From contig JAKACT010000002.1 of assembly GCA_021821195.1 (NCBI GenBank), positions 62,001-126,000 of the forward strand: a DNA stretch of 64,000 bases, in the 5' to 3' direction. This DNA comes from Pseudomonadota bacterium (GTDB lineage Bacteria; Pseudomonadota; Gammaproteobacteria; Xanthomonadales; Xanthomonadaceae). The stretch's first letter is position 1. The number at the start of each line of letters is the position of its first letter. The position numbers and the translations under genes were made by a program. Of this stretch, positions 9,392-18,652 are shown in pieces. A model generated the notes under the pieces. The model saw only the letters and a program-made list of their open reading frames with translations, was not told the DNA's origin and did not search any database.

Positions 9392-9423
9392 GTGGCGGCT
9401 CGTCGGCAACGGCGGGCCGCCAC
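9392..9423 (+). terminator. Hairpin after the TonB-dependent receptor
   Basis: Inverted repeat GTGGCGGC / GCCGCCAC with a 16-base loop 10 bp after the receptor stop codon. There is no T-tract, so terminator function is inferred. Confidence 0.4.
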
Positions 9424-9465
9424 TGCGGCGTTACAGTGGCGCCTTCCCCCCACGGAGCGCCCACC

Positions 9466-10185
9466 ATGATCGACCTGTACTACTGGCCCACCCCGAACGG
9501 CCACAAGATCACCCTGCTGCTGGAAGAGGCCGGCCTGCCCTACGCCATCCACCCGGTGGACATCGGCAAGGGCGCGCAGTTCGAGCCGGCGTTCCTGGCG
9601 ATCTCGCCCAACAACAAGATGCCGGCGATCGTCGACCACGCGCCCGCCGACGGCGGCGAGCCGATCAGCGTGTTCGAATCCGGCGCGATCCTGCGCTACC
9701 TGTCCGACAAGGCCGGGCGTTTCACCGGCGTGGCCGCCGGCGCCGACGCGCGGGCCGCGCTGCGCCAGCGCATCGTGGTCGACGAGTGGCTGTTCTGGCA
9801 GATGGCGGGGCTGGGGCCGATGACCGGCCAGTACGGCCATTTCCACGTCTACGCGCCGGAAGTGGTGCCCTACGCGCGCGAGCGCTACCGCAAGGAAGCC
9901 GAACGCCTGCTGGGCGTGCTGGACCGGCGGCTGCAGGGCCGCGCCTTCATCGCCGGCGACGAGTACAGCATCGCCGACATGGCCTGCTACCCGTGGGTCG
10001 GTGCCTACACCTCCGCGCCGCTGGACCTTGCACCGTTCGCCGAGGTGCGCCGCTGGCGCGAGGCGATCGCCGCGCGTCCGGCTACCCAGCGCGCCTACGC
10101 GCTGGCGCAGCAGGTGAACCCGGCCGCCGGCAAGCCGCTGTCGGACGAGGAGAAGAAGATCCTGTTCGGACAGGGCCCGCGCTGA
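9466..10185 (+). CDS. yfcG: YfcG-type glutathione S-transferase family protein
   Basis: A 239-residue cytosolic thioredoxin-fold protein. The N-terminal domain has WPTPNGHKITLLLEEAG and SPNNKMPAIVDH, and the ESGAIL glutathione-binding segment; an all-helical C domain follows (WLFWQMAGLGPM, SIADMACYPW). These match E. coli YfcG/YghU, which act as glutathione-dependent disulfide-bond reductases rather than classical detoxifying transferases. The ATG at 9466 has GGAG 9 bases upstream; an in-frame upstream start at 9436 would lie in the leader. TACAGT at 9432-9437 may be its -10. It is a single gene converging on the dipeptidyl peptidase. Confidence 0.92.
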   Translation: MIDLYYWPTPNGHKITLLLEEAGLPYAIHPVDIGKGAQFEPAFLAISPNNKMPAIVDHAPADGGEPISVFESGAILRYLSDKAGRFTGVAAGADARAALRQRIVVDEWLFWQMAGLGPMTGQYGHFHVYAPEVVPYARERYRKEAERLLGVLDRRLQGRAFIAGDEYSIADMACYPWVGAYTSAPLDLAPFAEVRRWREAIAARPATQRAYALAQQVNPAAGKPLSDEEKKILFGQGPR

Positions 10186-10196
10186 GCCCGGAAACG

Positions 10197-10222
10197 ACGA
10201 CGGCGCCCTGCGGCGCCGTCGT
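10197..10222. terminator. Bidirectional hairpin
   Basis: Perfect 11-bp inverted repeat ACGACGGCGCC / GGCGCCGTCGT with a CTGC loop, between the convergent GST and dipeptidyl peptidase genes. Confidence 0.75.
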
Positions 10223-10245
10223 GCGTTGCGATCCTGACGGCAGCG

Positions 10246-12570
10246 TCAGGACTGCGGCTTGACCTCGAACCCCTGCGGTGGCTCGACGCCGATGAGGTTC
10301 CTCACGAAGTAGTCCCAGCGCCGGCGCATCACGTAGTAGCTGTCCACGCCGAAGCCATGGCGCGCATGCGGCAGCAGCAGCAGGTCGAAGTCCTTGTTGG
10401 CCTTCATCAGCGCATCGACCACCTGCAGCGTGGACTGCACCGGCACGTTGTCGTCCATCATGCCGTGCAGCAGGAACAGCTTGCCCTTGAGGTTCCTGGC
10501 CAGCGCGGCGTTGTCCTGCCCGGTGTAGTTGGTGGACCCGTCGGCCTTCTTTTCCAGCAGGCCGTGGTAGCGCTCGGCCCAGTCGTCCTCGTAGGTCAGG
10601 TTGTCGTGGTTGCCGGATTCGGCGATGCCGACCTTGTAGACGTCCGGGTAGCGGAACATCGCCGCGGCGGTGGCGTTGCCGCCGCCCGAATGGCCCCACA
10701 TGCCGGCGCGGGCGGTGTCGATCCACGGATGGCGCTCGCCCAGCTGCTTCAGCGCCGCCACCTGGTCGGGCAGGGTGTTGTCGGCCATGTCGCCGTACCA
10801 CGCGTCCTGGAAGGACTTGCTGCGCAGCGGGGTGCCCATGCCGTCCACCGCGATCACCACGAAGCCCAGCTCCGCCAACGCCTGGTGGTCGCCGTGCGCC
10901 GGCTGGAAGCTGCGGCTGCGCACCGAACCCACCTGCGGACCCGGGTAGATGTAGGTAACGATCGGGTACTTCTTGTTCGGATCGAAGTTGGACGGCTTGA
11001 ACATCTGGCCGTACAGATCGGTCTTGCCGTCGCGGGCCTTGACCGTGAACGATTCCGGCGCCACCCAGCCGGCCGCCTTGAGGCGGGTCAGGTCGGTCTT
11101 TGCCAGCGCCGCCACCTGCTGGCCTTCGGCATCACGCACCAGCGCCACCGGGGCGTCGGCGATCGTCGAATACACATCGACGAAGTACTTGCCGTCCTCG
11201 GACAGGGTGACCGCATGGTTGGCGTTTTCCGGGGTCAGCAGCCGCGGCGCGCCACCGTCCATCGACAGGCTGTAGAGGTGCGAGAAATACGGGTCGCGCC
11301 CGGTCTCGCGGCCGACGCCGGTGACCCACAGCTGGCGGCTGGCCGAATCGAGCCGAAGGATCTTGGTGACGTTCCAGTCGCCGCCGGTGAGCTGGCGCTT
11401 TTGCTTGCCGGTGGCCAGGTCGTGCAGGTACAGGTGGCCCCAGTCGGACTTCTGCGAGAACCACAGGAACTCGTTGCTTTCCGGCAGGTAGCGCCAGTTC
11501 ACCGAGCCCAGCGCGGGCGCGCCCTGGTACTGGGTGGCCACGGTTTCGGTGAACACGTCGCGGACCTTGCCGGTGGCGGCATCGGCCACGCGCAGGGTGG
11601 CCGACTTGTGGCCGCGGTCGGTGCTGACGAAGGCGAGGGTCCTGCCGTCCTTCGCCCACTGCACGTCTTCCCAGCCGCCGTCGCAGGCGATGTCGTCGCT
11701 GCAGGTGGAGCGGTGCTGGTCGGCCGGCATCTGCAGGCGCACGAGGTTCGGCTTGGCGCCGGACAGGTCGATGATCACGCGTTCGATCAGCGTCACGTCC
11801 TTGTCGCCGGCGAACGGGTATTTCCACTGCTGCACCTCGGGCGCGCCGACATTGGTGCCGACCATGGTCATGGTGCTGGTCTTGCGCTGGTCCTGCTGGA
11901 ACGTGGCGATCTTCGTGCCGTCCGGCGACCACACCACGATGGCGTTGTCGGTGTGCTTCCAGCCGGCGTTGTCGGTGGCATAGCCGTAGTCCGGCTTGCC
12001 GTCGAAGGTGAGCTGGGTTTCCTGGCCGCTGGCGAGGTCGCGCAGCCACAGGTTCCAGTCGCGGATGAAGGCCGCGCGCTTGCCGTCGGGCGAGGCCGCG
12101 CCCGGCTCGCTGCCGGACTTCGGCGCGGGCTTCGCCTCGACCTTGCAGCCATCGGCGGCGCAGCGGAACGCGCTGCCGCGGCCGCGCAGCAGCAGGCTGC
12201 CGTCGGCTTCGCGCTCGACCTGCAGCGGCGGCAGCTTGTCGGGGTCGACCGGCTTGCCCTTGCCGGTGGCCGCCGCGTTCATCGCCGCGGCCAACGCCTT
12301 CGCGTCGAACGCCGGCGCGGACTTGCCGGTGGCGGGATCGAAGCGCAGCACCTGCACCTTGCCGTTGTCGGCCAGCCGGTACACCAGGGTGTCGTCGTCC
12401 AGCCAGCTGGCGCCGCTCAACGCCTGGTCCAGCAGCGGTGCGGTGCGGTCACCCAGCATCTTCACCGCGCGCTCGTAGTCGGCCGTGGTGACCGCCTGCG
12501 CCGTCGCCGTGCCCGCGCCCGCCATCAGCAGCGCCCCCGCCAGCCAGACCGCGTTCGAATGTCGTGCCAT
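10246..12570 (-). CDS. Dipeptidyl peptidase IV, S9B family, secreted
   Basis: A 774-residue serine exopeptidase that cleaves Xaa-Pro dipeptides from peptides. It starts with a signal peptide (AVWLAGALLMAGAGTATAQA), then a DPP-IV-type beta-propeller at about 60-530 (repeated WSPDGTKIA-like blades and a YPGPQVGSV stretch before the catalytic domain). The alpha/beta-hydrolase domain has Ser628 in GHSGGGN, Asp in MMDDNVPVQS and His in HARHGF. Start at 12570 (ATG) has a GGGGA 6 bases upstream, and the longer frame to 13011 lacks a signal peptide. It is a single gene; an unrelated S9 peptidase is encoded at 43.2-45.6 kb. Confidence 0.93.
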   Translation of the reverse strand: MARHSNAVWLAGALLMAGAGTATAQAVTTADYERAVKMLGDRTAPLLDQALSGASWLDDDTLVYRLADNGKVQVLRFDPATGKSAPAFDAKALAAAMNAAATGKGKPVDPDKLPPLQVEREADGSLLLRGRGSAFRCAADGCKVEAKPAPKSGSEPGAASPDGKRAAFIRDWNLWLRDLASGQETQLTFDGKPDYGYATDNAGWKHTDNAIVVWSPDGTKIATFQQDQRKTSTMTMVGTNVGAPEVQQWKYPFAGDKDVTLIERVIIDLSGAKPNLVRLQMPADQHRSTCSDDIACDGGWEDVQWAKDGRTLAFVSTDRGHKSATLRVADAATGKVRDVFTETVATQYQGAPALGSVNWRYLPESNEFLWFSQKSDWGHLYLHDLATGKQKRQLTGGDWNVTKILRLDSASRQLWVTGVGRETGRDPYFSHLYSLSMDGGAPRLLTPENANHAVTLSEDGKYFVDVYSTIADAPVALVRDAEGQQVAALAKTDLTRLKAAGWVAPESFTVKARDGKTDLYGQMFKPSNFDPNKKYPIVTYIYPGPQVGSVRSRSFQPAHGDHQALAELGFVVIAVDGMGTPLRSKSFQDAWYGDMADNTLPDQVAALKQLGERHPWIDTARAGMWGHSGGGNATAAAMFRYPDVYKVGIAESGNHDNLTYEDDWAERYHGLLEKKADGSTNYTGQDNAALARNLKGKLFLLHGMMDDNVPVQSTLQVVDALMKANKDFDLLLLPHARHGFGVDSYYVMRRRWDYFVRNLIGVEPPQGFEVKPQS

Positions 12571-12684
12571 TGCATCCCCGAGAGTCCTCGCGCCCGTGCG
12601 CACCGCCGGCGATGCTAGCGCGTGGCCCGTCGCGGCGCCCGTGCCAATGGTCGGGGCCGTGACCGGCGCCTCATGCCGGCGCGC

Positions 12685-12690
12685 TATCAT
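12685..12690 (+). promoter_or_regulatory. Putative -10 of a leaderless chorismatase mRNA
   Basis: TATCAT ends 10 bases before the ATG at 12701, and no Shine-Dalgarno sequence separates them. The -35 region is weak. Confidence 0.4.
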
Positions 12691-12700
12691 TCGCGCCCTG

Positions 12701-13699
12701 ATGTCCTCGCTGCCCACCGTCGCCTCCCCGCCCGCCAATCCGCTGCGCATCGACCTCGTCGACGCGTCGCTGGAGGCCGTGCTGGCCGAGCCGGGGTTGC
12801 TGGCGGCGTTCACATTCGACGCCGCCCCGGCATCCCGCCACGACGACCCACGCCATCTCCGGGTGGCACTGGCCCCGGCGCATGGCCGCGCGTCGCTGGA
12901 GTGCTGGCGGGTGGATGGCCCCGTGTCGCACGGCCGCGACGGCGACATCGCCTGGAGCCGCGGTGGCGGGCTGCAGTTCGGCGCGCTGGAACTGGCCGAC
13001 GACGGCGACATCGAGGCGGTCGCCGAGGCCGCCTACCGGCGCCTGCAGCAGTGGCTGTCTCGCAGCGACCATCCGCATCCGCTGCGGATCTGGAACTACC
13101 TCGACGCGATCACCGAAGGCGACGGCGACAACGAGCGCTACCGGCGCTTCTGCGTCGGCCGCGCGCGCGGCATCGGCCGCGAACTGGCGCCGGGTGAACT
13201 GCCCGCCGCCACTGCCATCGGCCACCCGCAGCGCAGCGGCCGCTTCCAGCTGTACTGGCTGTCCGCGCAACAGGCCGGCACGCCGCTGGAGAACCCGCGC
13301 CAGCTGCAGGCCTGGCGCTACCCGCGCCAGTACGGGCCGCAGCCGCCCGGCTTCGCCCGCGCCCTGCTGCCGGCATCCAGCGCGATGCCGCTGCTGCTCT
13401 CCGGCACCGCCGCGGTGGTCGGCCACGCCTCGCAGCACGGCGATTCGCTGGAGGCGCAGCTGGACGAAGTGCTGGTCAACCTGCAGAGCCTGATCGACAC
13501 CGCCCGCCAGTTGCGCCCGGCGCTGCCCGCCGCGCTCGGCCCCGGCTCGCCGCTGAAGGTGTACGTGCGCGATGCGGCTGCGCTGCCGCAGGTCGATGCA
13601 CTGCTGCAGGCGCGCCTGCCGGGCGTGCCGCGGCTGTTGCTGCACGGCCACGTGTGCCGCCGCGAGCTTGCGGTGGAGATCGACGGCAGCCACGCCTGA
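12701..13699 (+). CDS. xanB2: XanB2/FkbO/Hyg5-type chorismatase
   Basis: A 332-residue protein with the chorismatase signature LRIWNYLDAITEGDGDNERY followed by RFCVGRARGIG. Members hydrolyse chorismate, giving hydroxybenzoates plus pyruvate; older databases call them pteridine-dependent deoxygenases. In Xanthomonas, XanB2 makes 3-hydroxybenzoate for xanthomonadin pigment and 4-hydroxybenzoate for ubiquinone. Which product is made here cannot be told from sequence. The ATG at 12701 is chosen because homology begins just after it and a TATCAT lies 10 bases upstream; the frame extends further 5' without any start signal. aroE, which feeds the chorismate pathway, is 1.4 kb away on the same strand. 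No xanthomonadin cluster is visible. Confidence 0.85.
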   Translation: MSSLPTVASPPANPLRIDLVDASLEAVLAEPGLLAAFTFDAAPASRHDDPRHLRVALAPAHGRASLECWRVDGPVSHGRDGDIAWSRGGGLQFGALELADDGDIEAVAEAAYRRLQQWLSRSDHPHPLRIWNYLDAITEGDGDNERYRRFCVGRARGIGRELAPGELPAATAIGHPQRSGRFQLYWLSAQQAGTPLENPRQLQAWRYPRQYGPQPPGFARALLPASSAMPLLLSGTAAVVGHASQHGDSLEAQLDEVLVNLQSLIDTARQLRPALPAALGPGSPLKVYVRDAAALPQVDALLQARLPGVPRLLLHGHVCRRELAVEIDGSHA

Positions 13700-13770
13700 C
13701 CCCGGCACGCGCTTGCATTGACCGGCGACATCCTGCATACCGTGGGCCTGGACACTCCGGGGGAATACGC

Positions 13771-14013
13771 ATGGGAATGATCAGCCTGATCTGGGGCATC
13801 CTGTCGCTGCTTTGGATGCTGCTGGCATTGGTGCCTCTGCTGGGCTGGGGCAATTGGTTCATGATCCCGTTCGCGGCGGTCGGCGCGATCCTCGCCATCA
13901 TCGCCATCGCCACCGGCAAGGGCCGGGTGACCGGCATCATCGGCCTGCTCCTGTGCATCGTCGCGATCGGCATCGGTTCGCTGCGGCTGATGCTGGGCGG
14001 CGGCATCCTCTGA
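13771..14013 (+). CDS. Small membrane protein, 80 residues, unrecognised
   Basis: Almost entirely hydrophobic: two or three membrane segments (about 4-25, 30-48 and 54-75) with a single short polar turn (ATGKGRVTG). CGGGGGA lies about 6 bases before the ATG. It fits between the chorismatase and hemB on the same strand. I do not recognise the family; small proteins of this look are often annotated as DUF-type membrane proteins. No enzymatic role can be assigned. Confidence 0.7.
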   Translation: MGMISLIWGILSLLWMLLALVPLLGWGNWFMIPFAAVGAILAIIAIATGKGRVTGIIGLLLCIVAIGIGSLRLMLGGGIL

Positions 14014-14029
14014 TCGCCGGCGGCGGGCG

Positions 14030-15040
<1,011 letters not shown>

Positions 15041-15089
15041 TCCGACAAGCGCGCGCCACGGCGGCGCGATGACAGGCAGGGAGCAGCAC

Positions 15090-15923
15090 ATGCAACGCTA
15101 CGCCGTTTTCGGATCCCCCATCGGCCACTCGCAGTCGCCGCGCATCCATGCCGCGTTCGCGCGGCAATGCGGCATCGCGATGGAGTACGTCGCCATCGAG
15201 GCCGGCCACGCCGACTTCGCCGCGAAACTTGCCGCCAGCGACGTGCGCGGCGCCAACGCCACCCTGCCGCTGAAGGAAGACGCGTTCGCCCTGTGCATGG
15301 GCAACGCCAGCACCCGCGCGCAGCGCGCCGGCGCGGCCAACACCCTGATCCGCGACGGCGACGGCTGGCGCGGCGACAACACCGACGGCAGCGGGCTGGT
15401 GCGCGACCTGACCGAGCGCCACGGCCTGGACCTGCGCGAGCGCCGCGTGCTGCTGCTGGGCGCCGGCGGCGCCGCACGCGGGGTGGCCCCCGCCCTGCTG
15501 GATGCCGGCATCCACTCGCTGTACGTGGCCAACCGCACGCTGGCGCGGGCTGAGGCGCTGGCGGATGCGCTGGGCGAGCCCGGCCGCGTGCATCCGCGCA
15601 GCCTTGACGACCTTGCCCGGCTGGGCGAATTCGACCTGCTCATCAACGCCACCTCCGCCACCCGCGGCGGCACCCTGCCGGCGCTGCCGATGTCGCTGGC
15701 CAGCCAGCGCAGCGCGGCGGTGGACCTGAGCTATGGCGAGGCGGCGGTGGCGTTCCTGGCCTGGGCCCGCGCCGCCGGCTGCACGCAGGCGCTGGACGGG
15801 CTGGGCATGCTGGTGGGGCAGGCCGCGGAAAGCTTCCTGCTTTGGCATGGCGTGCGCCCGGAAACCGAAGCGGTGTATGCCGAGCTGCGTGCCCGCAACG
15901 ATGCGCTGGTGACCGCGGACTGA
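15090..15923 (+). CDS. aroE: Shikimate dehydrogenase
   Basis: A 277-residue NADPH-dependent reductase converting 3-dehydroshikimate to shikimate in aromatic synthesis. [11 protein letters not shown] at the N-terminus binds shikimate, Lys62 in LPLKED and Asp in DNTDGSG are the catalytic pair, and GAGGAARGV with NRT is the NADP-binding site. The ATG at 15090 is preferred over the in-frame ATG at 15069 because GGGAG precedes it by 7 bases and homologues start with this residue. Its final codons and stop are copied imperfectly at 16983-17003 (see the repeat entry). Confidence 0.96.
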   Translation: MQRYAVFGSPIGHSQSPRIHAAFARQCGIAMEYVAIEAGHADFAAKLAASDVRGANATLPLKEDAFALCMGNASTRAQRAGAANTLIRDGDGWRGDNTDGSGLVRDLTERHGLDLRERRVLLLGAGGAARGVAPALLDAGIHSLYVANRTLARAEALADALGEPGRVHPRSLDDLARLGEFDLLINATSATRGGTLPALPMSLASQRSAAVDLSYGEAAVAFLAWARAAGCTQALDGLGMLVGQAAESFLLWHGVRPETEAVYAELRARNDALVTAD

Positions 15924-15947
15924 GGGTGGCGGCGGGCCGCCACCCTC
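15922..15947. terminator. Bidirectional hairpin overlapping the aroE stop codon
   Basis: A 12-bp inverted repeat (GAGGGTGGCGGC / GCCGCCACCCTC) with a two-base loop begins inside the aroE stop codon and separates aroE from the convergent TonB-C-like gene. Confidence 0.7.
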
Positions 15948-15970
15948 GCATCACGAAACCGCCCCTAGGG

Positions 15971-16927
15971 TCAGAGCGCCCGATCCAGCACGCTGCGGTC
16001 GCTCAGGCGGAACGGCGTGCTGCCCAACACCTGCTCGCCACCGGCAAGATCGGAGACCCCGACGACCTGTTCGCCATCCTTGCCCAGCAACCAGGGCACG
16101 GGCAGGTTCGGCCCCCGGAACTCGTAGCGCCAGGAACCCGCCAGCTTGCCATCCTTGTCGCCAGCCCAGCCCATGCGGAACTGGACTGGCACGCGCACGG
16201 TGAGATCGTCGGCCCCCAACAGTTCCGGGTGGGCGGCGTCCACCGTGAAAGTCCACCACTTTGCCGCACGCATCGATTCTTTTTCCAATAGCGCGCGCGC
16301 CTTGTCCAACACATCGGAGCGGCCCTTGACGTTCAGCAGGCTGGACTGCGATGCCGTTACCTCCGCTACCGATCCATCGGGATTCAAGCGCAGGCTCAGC
16401 AGCACTATTCCTTCTACTTCCGCCATCATCAGGCCTTTCGGATAGCCCGGCGGCTGCAGGCTCTTGCTGTCGATGAACACCGGCTGCCGAGGCTGCTCAC
16501 CGGCAACGGCGATGGCTTCGCCGCGCCCACGTGCGGCCTGCCGCGCGGCTTTGGCGGCCTTGTAGTCTTCCTTGGTAATGGGCGAAAAGACCACGTTGTC
16601 GATCCGCACCTCGTAACCCGCCGGCACTTCCTTGGCCGCCAGGATGATCCGCATCGGCGTCTTCGCATTCACCGGCTTGCCGCCTTGGGTAACCGGCGCC
16701 AGCCGCCACGCCGGGATCGCCTTGTCCAGCAGTTGCCTCAAGTTCGGTTCCAGCTCCGTGCGCAGGCTGTACTCCTTCACCCGGCCTTCGGTGTCGATGA
16801 GCAAGTCGCCGTCCACCCGCATCGTCATCACGCTCTCACCGGCCGCCTGCACCGCCAGCCGATCGCCGGCCTGCGCACCTGCGGACGCCAACACCAGCAC
16901 CAACATCCCCGCCTTCAACATACGCAT
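15971..16927 (-). CDS. Periplasmic protein with TonB-C-terminal-like domain, copy A
   Basis: About 318 residues with a signal peptide (AGMLVLVLASAGAQAG). Residues of about 180-250 resemble the TonB C-terminal fold: a GYPKGL start, EGIVLLSLRLNPDGSVAEV, an SSLLN turn, an LDKARALLEKESM helix, then a KWWTF strand. There is no transmembrane anchor or proline-rich arm as in true TonB, so it cannot be a standard energy transducer; a periplasmic binding role is the most that can be inferred. Three in-frame ATGs (16933, 16927, 16921) follow GGGGAG; 16927 has the best spacing. It is paralogous to the gene at 17042-18001. Confidence 0.75.
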   Translation of the reverse strand: MRMLKAGMLVLVLASAGAQAGDRLAVQAAGESVMTMRVDGDLLIDTEGRVKEYSLRTELEPNLRQLLDKAIPAWRLAPVTQGGKPVNAKTPMRIILAAKEVPAGYEVRIDNVVFSPITKEDYKAAKAARQAARGRGEAIAVAGEQPRQPVFIDSKSLQPPGYPKGLMMAEVEGIVLLSLRLNPDGSVAEVTASQSSLLNVKGRSDVLDKARALLEKESMRAAKWWTFTVDAAHPELLGADDLTVRVPVQFRMGWAGDKDGKLAGSWRYEFRGPNLPVPWLLGKDGEQVVGVSDLAGGEQVLGSTPFRLSDRSVLDRAL

Positions 16928-17041
16928 CCCCATCTCCCCATCCACACCGAGACGTCGCCACCCGGCAGCACGACGCCGATCACGCTGGCGACGGCGGACT
17001 GAGCGGTAACACGCCGCTCCAGCGCACCGAAACCCGCAGGA

Positions 17042-18001
17042 TCAGAGCGCCTGATCCAGCACGCTGCGGTCGGCCAGGCGGAACGGCGTACTCCCGGACA
17101 CCTGCTCGCCGCCGACTAGATCGGAAACGCCGACGACCTGTTCGTCGGGCCTGGCGTGCAGCCATGGGATAGGCAGGCTCGGACCTCGGAACTCATGCCG
17201 CCATCCACCGACAAAAGGCTCTTCTTCGGCTTTTCCATGGGCGGCCAAACGATATTCCATCGGGATCGCGACGGTCAGGGCGACGTCATCCAGCGCCGCC
17301 GGATCCTTGGTTTCGACGATGAAAGTCCACTGCCATGCCACCCGCGCCGATTCCCTCTCCAGGAGCGCGCGCGCCGAGTCCAGGGCCTTCGATCTCCCCG
17401 TGACATTGAGCAGGCTGGACTGCGCCGCGAACACCTCGGCCACCGTTCCGTCTGGATTGAGGCGCAGATTCAGCAACACGATGCCCTCGATGCCGGCCTC
17501 CACCAGCCTGTACGGATAACGAGGGCCCTGTAGACCCTGCGCAGAAATCAGCACCGGTGCTTGCGGCGATTCATCCACCGGCGCAATGGTTTCGCCCGCC
17601 TCGGCGGCGGCGCGCTCCGAGGCCCTTGCTGCTTCATGGTCTTCCTTGGTCAACGGCCCGAACACCACATTGTCGATCCGCACTTCATAGCCGTCGGCGA
17701 CTTCCGATGCTGCCAAGGTGATACGCATCGGCGTCCTCACACTGACCGCTCGACCGCCCCGCTGCACCGGCACCATCTCCCACGCTGGAATCGCCTTGGC
17801 CAGCAACTGCTGCAAGTGCGCATCCAGCGGCGTGCGCAGCTTGTACTCGAGCACTTGGCCTTCCGGGCCGATGGCCAACTCACCGTCCACCCGCATCGTT
17901 ATCACGCTTTCACCCGCCGCCTGCACCGCGAACCGGTGGCCGGCCTGCGCGCCCACCGACGCCAGCAGCAGCGCCAACATCCCCGCCTTCCACATACGCA
18001 T
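17042..18001 (-). CDS. Periplasmic protein with TonB-C-terminal-like domain, copy B
   Basis: A 319-residue paralogue of copy A, transcribed the same way and located upstream of it. Signal peptide AGMLALLLASVGAQAG, TonB-C-like core with RYPYRLVEAGIEGIVLLN and NPDGTVAEVFAAQSSLLN, and a nearly identical C-terminus (EQVVGVSDLVGGEQVSGS). The charged central segment differs most (AARASERAAAEAG versus AAKAARQAARGRG in copy A). Start chosen by analogy with copy A; the frame extends to 18100 but without signal peptide or ribosome site. Function unknown. Confidence 0.75.
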   Translation of the reverse strand: MRMWKAGMLALLLASVGAQAGHRFAVQAAGESVITMRVDGELAIGPEGQVLEYKLRTPLDAHLQQLLAKAIPAWEMVPVQRGGRAVSVRTPMRITLAASEVADGYEVRIDNVVFGPLTKEDHEAARASERAAAEAGETIAPVDESPQAPVLISAQGLQGPRYPYRLVEAGIEGIVLLNLRLNPDGTVAEVFAAQSSLLNVTGRSKALDSARALLERESARVAWQWTFIVETKDPAALDDVALTVAIPMEYRLAAHGKAEEEPFVGGWRHEFRGPSLPIPWLHARPDEQVVGVSDLVGGEQVSGSTPFRLADRSVLDQAL

Positions 18002-18071
18002 CCCCATCTCCCCGTGGATCGATTTCGCTCCCGCGAAGCCGGACCATGCCATGCGCAAACACGCGCAATGG

Positions 18072-18614
18072 CTAGCCGACGTCGCCCGCCAGATAGGCAT
18101 CCTTAAGCCGCACGTAATGGCCGGCGCTGTAGTACAGCGCTTCGATCTCGGCCTCGCTGAGCATCCGTGCCTTCTTCGCCGGGTTGCCCAGCCACAGCTC
18201 GCCCTCGCCCACCACCTTGCCGGGCGCCACCAGCGCGCCGGCGCCGATGAAGGCGTGTTTCTTCACCACCGCGCCGTCCAGCACGATCGCGCCCATGCCC
18301 ACCAGCACCGCGTCCTCGATGGTACAGGCGTGGATGATCGCCTTGTGGCCGATGGTGACGTCGCTGCCGATGCGGGTGGCGAAGCCGCCCAGCTTGGCGT
18401 GCGGGCCGTCGTGGCTGACGTGGATGACGGAGCCGTCCTGGATGTTGGTGCGGTCGCCGATGCGGACGAAGTTGACGTCGCCGCGGATCACCGTGAACGG
18501 CCATACCGAGACGTCGTCGCCCAGCACCACGTCGCCGATCACGCAGGCGGCGGGGTCGATGTAGGCGCGCGTGCCGAGGGTGGGGGTGATGCCGCGGTAG
18601 GGTCGGATGTCCAT
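18072..18614 (-). CDS. yrdA: Gamma carbonic anhydrase-like protein (YrdA family)
   Basis: A 180-residue left-handed beta-helix protein with hexapeptide repeats (VVLGDDVSVWPF, GAIVLDGAVVKKHAFIG). Candidate metal-binding histidines occur in IHVSHDGPHA and IGHKAIIHAC, as in the gamma carbonic anhydrase family; activity of the YrdA subgroup is uncertain. The ATG at 18614 has no Shine-Dalgarno sequence but has TAGAAT six bases upstream on its own strand. It is divergent from coniferyl aldehyde dehydrogenase with only 38 bp between the two start codons. Confidence 0.93.
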   Translation of the reverse strand: MDIRPYRGITPTLGTRAYIDPAACVIGDVVLGDDVSVWPFTVIRGDVNFVRIGDRTNIQDGSVIHVSHDGPHAKLGGFATRIGSDVTIGHKAIIHACTIEDAVLVGMGAIVLDGAVVKKHAFIGAGALVAPGKVVGEGELWLGNPAKKARMLSEAEIEALYYSAGHYVRLKDAYLAGDVG

Positions 18615-18620
18615 GGCTGG

Positions 18621-18645
18621 ATTCTAGCGCCGGCGCGACTACACT
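18621..18645. promoter_or_regulatory. Back-to-back -10 elements of two leaderless genes
   Basis: On the minus strand TAGAAT (18626-18621) ends 6 bases before the yrdA ATG. On the plus strand TACACT (18640-18645) ends 7 bases before the calB ATG. The two -10 elements are only 13 bp apart, so the polymerase footprints must overlap and neither gene has room for an untranslated leader. Confidence 0.5.
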
Positions 18646-18652
18646 GCCCCGT

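Larger units (their letters stand above)
15904..18007. repeat. Tandem duplication of about 1.07 kb (two diverged copies)
   Basis: Copy 1 runs from about 15904 to 16933, copy 2 from about 16983 to 18007. The two genes match along their whole length at DNA level, including the shared triple-ATG start region after GGGGAG. The outer edge of copy 2 (16983-17003) matches the last 21 bases around the aroE stop (15904-15924) with two differences, so the duplicated unit reached into aroE. Offsets of 1079 and 1071 bases at its two ends imply small later indels. Middle portions have diverged most. Confidence 0.75.

Noticed and set aside
12485-12700. Upstream extension of the chorismatase frame
   Set aside because: It lies inside the DPP-IV signal region on the other strand, with no start signal; family homology begins after 12701.
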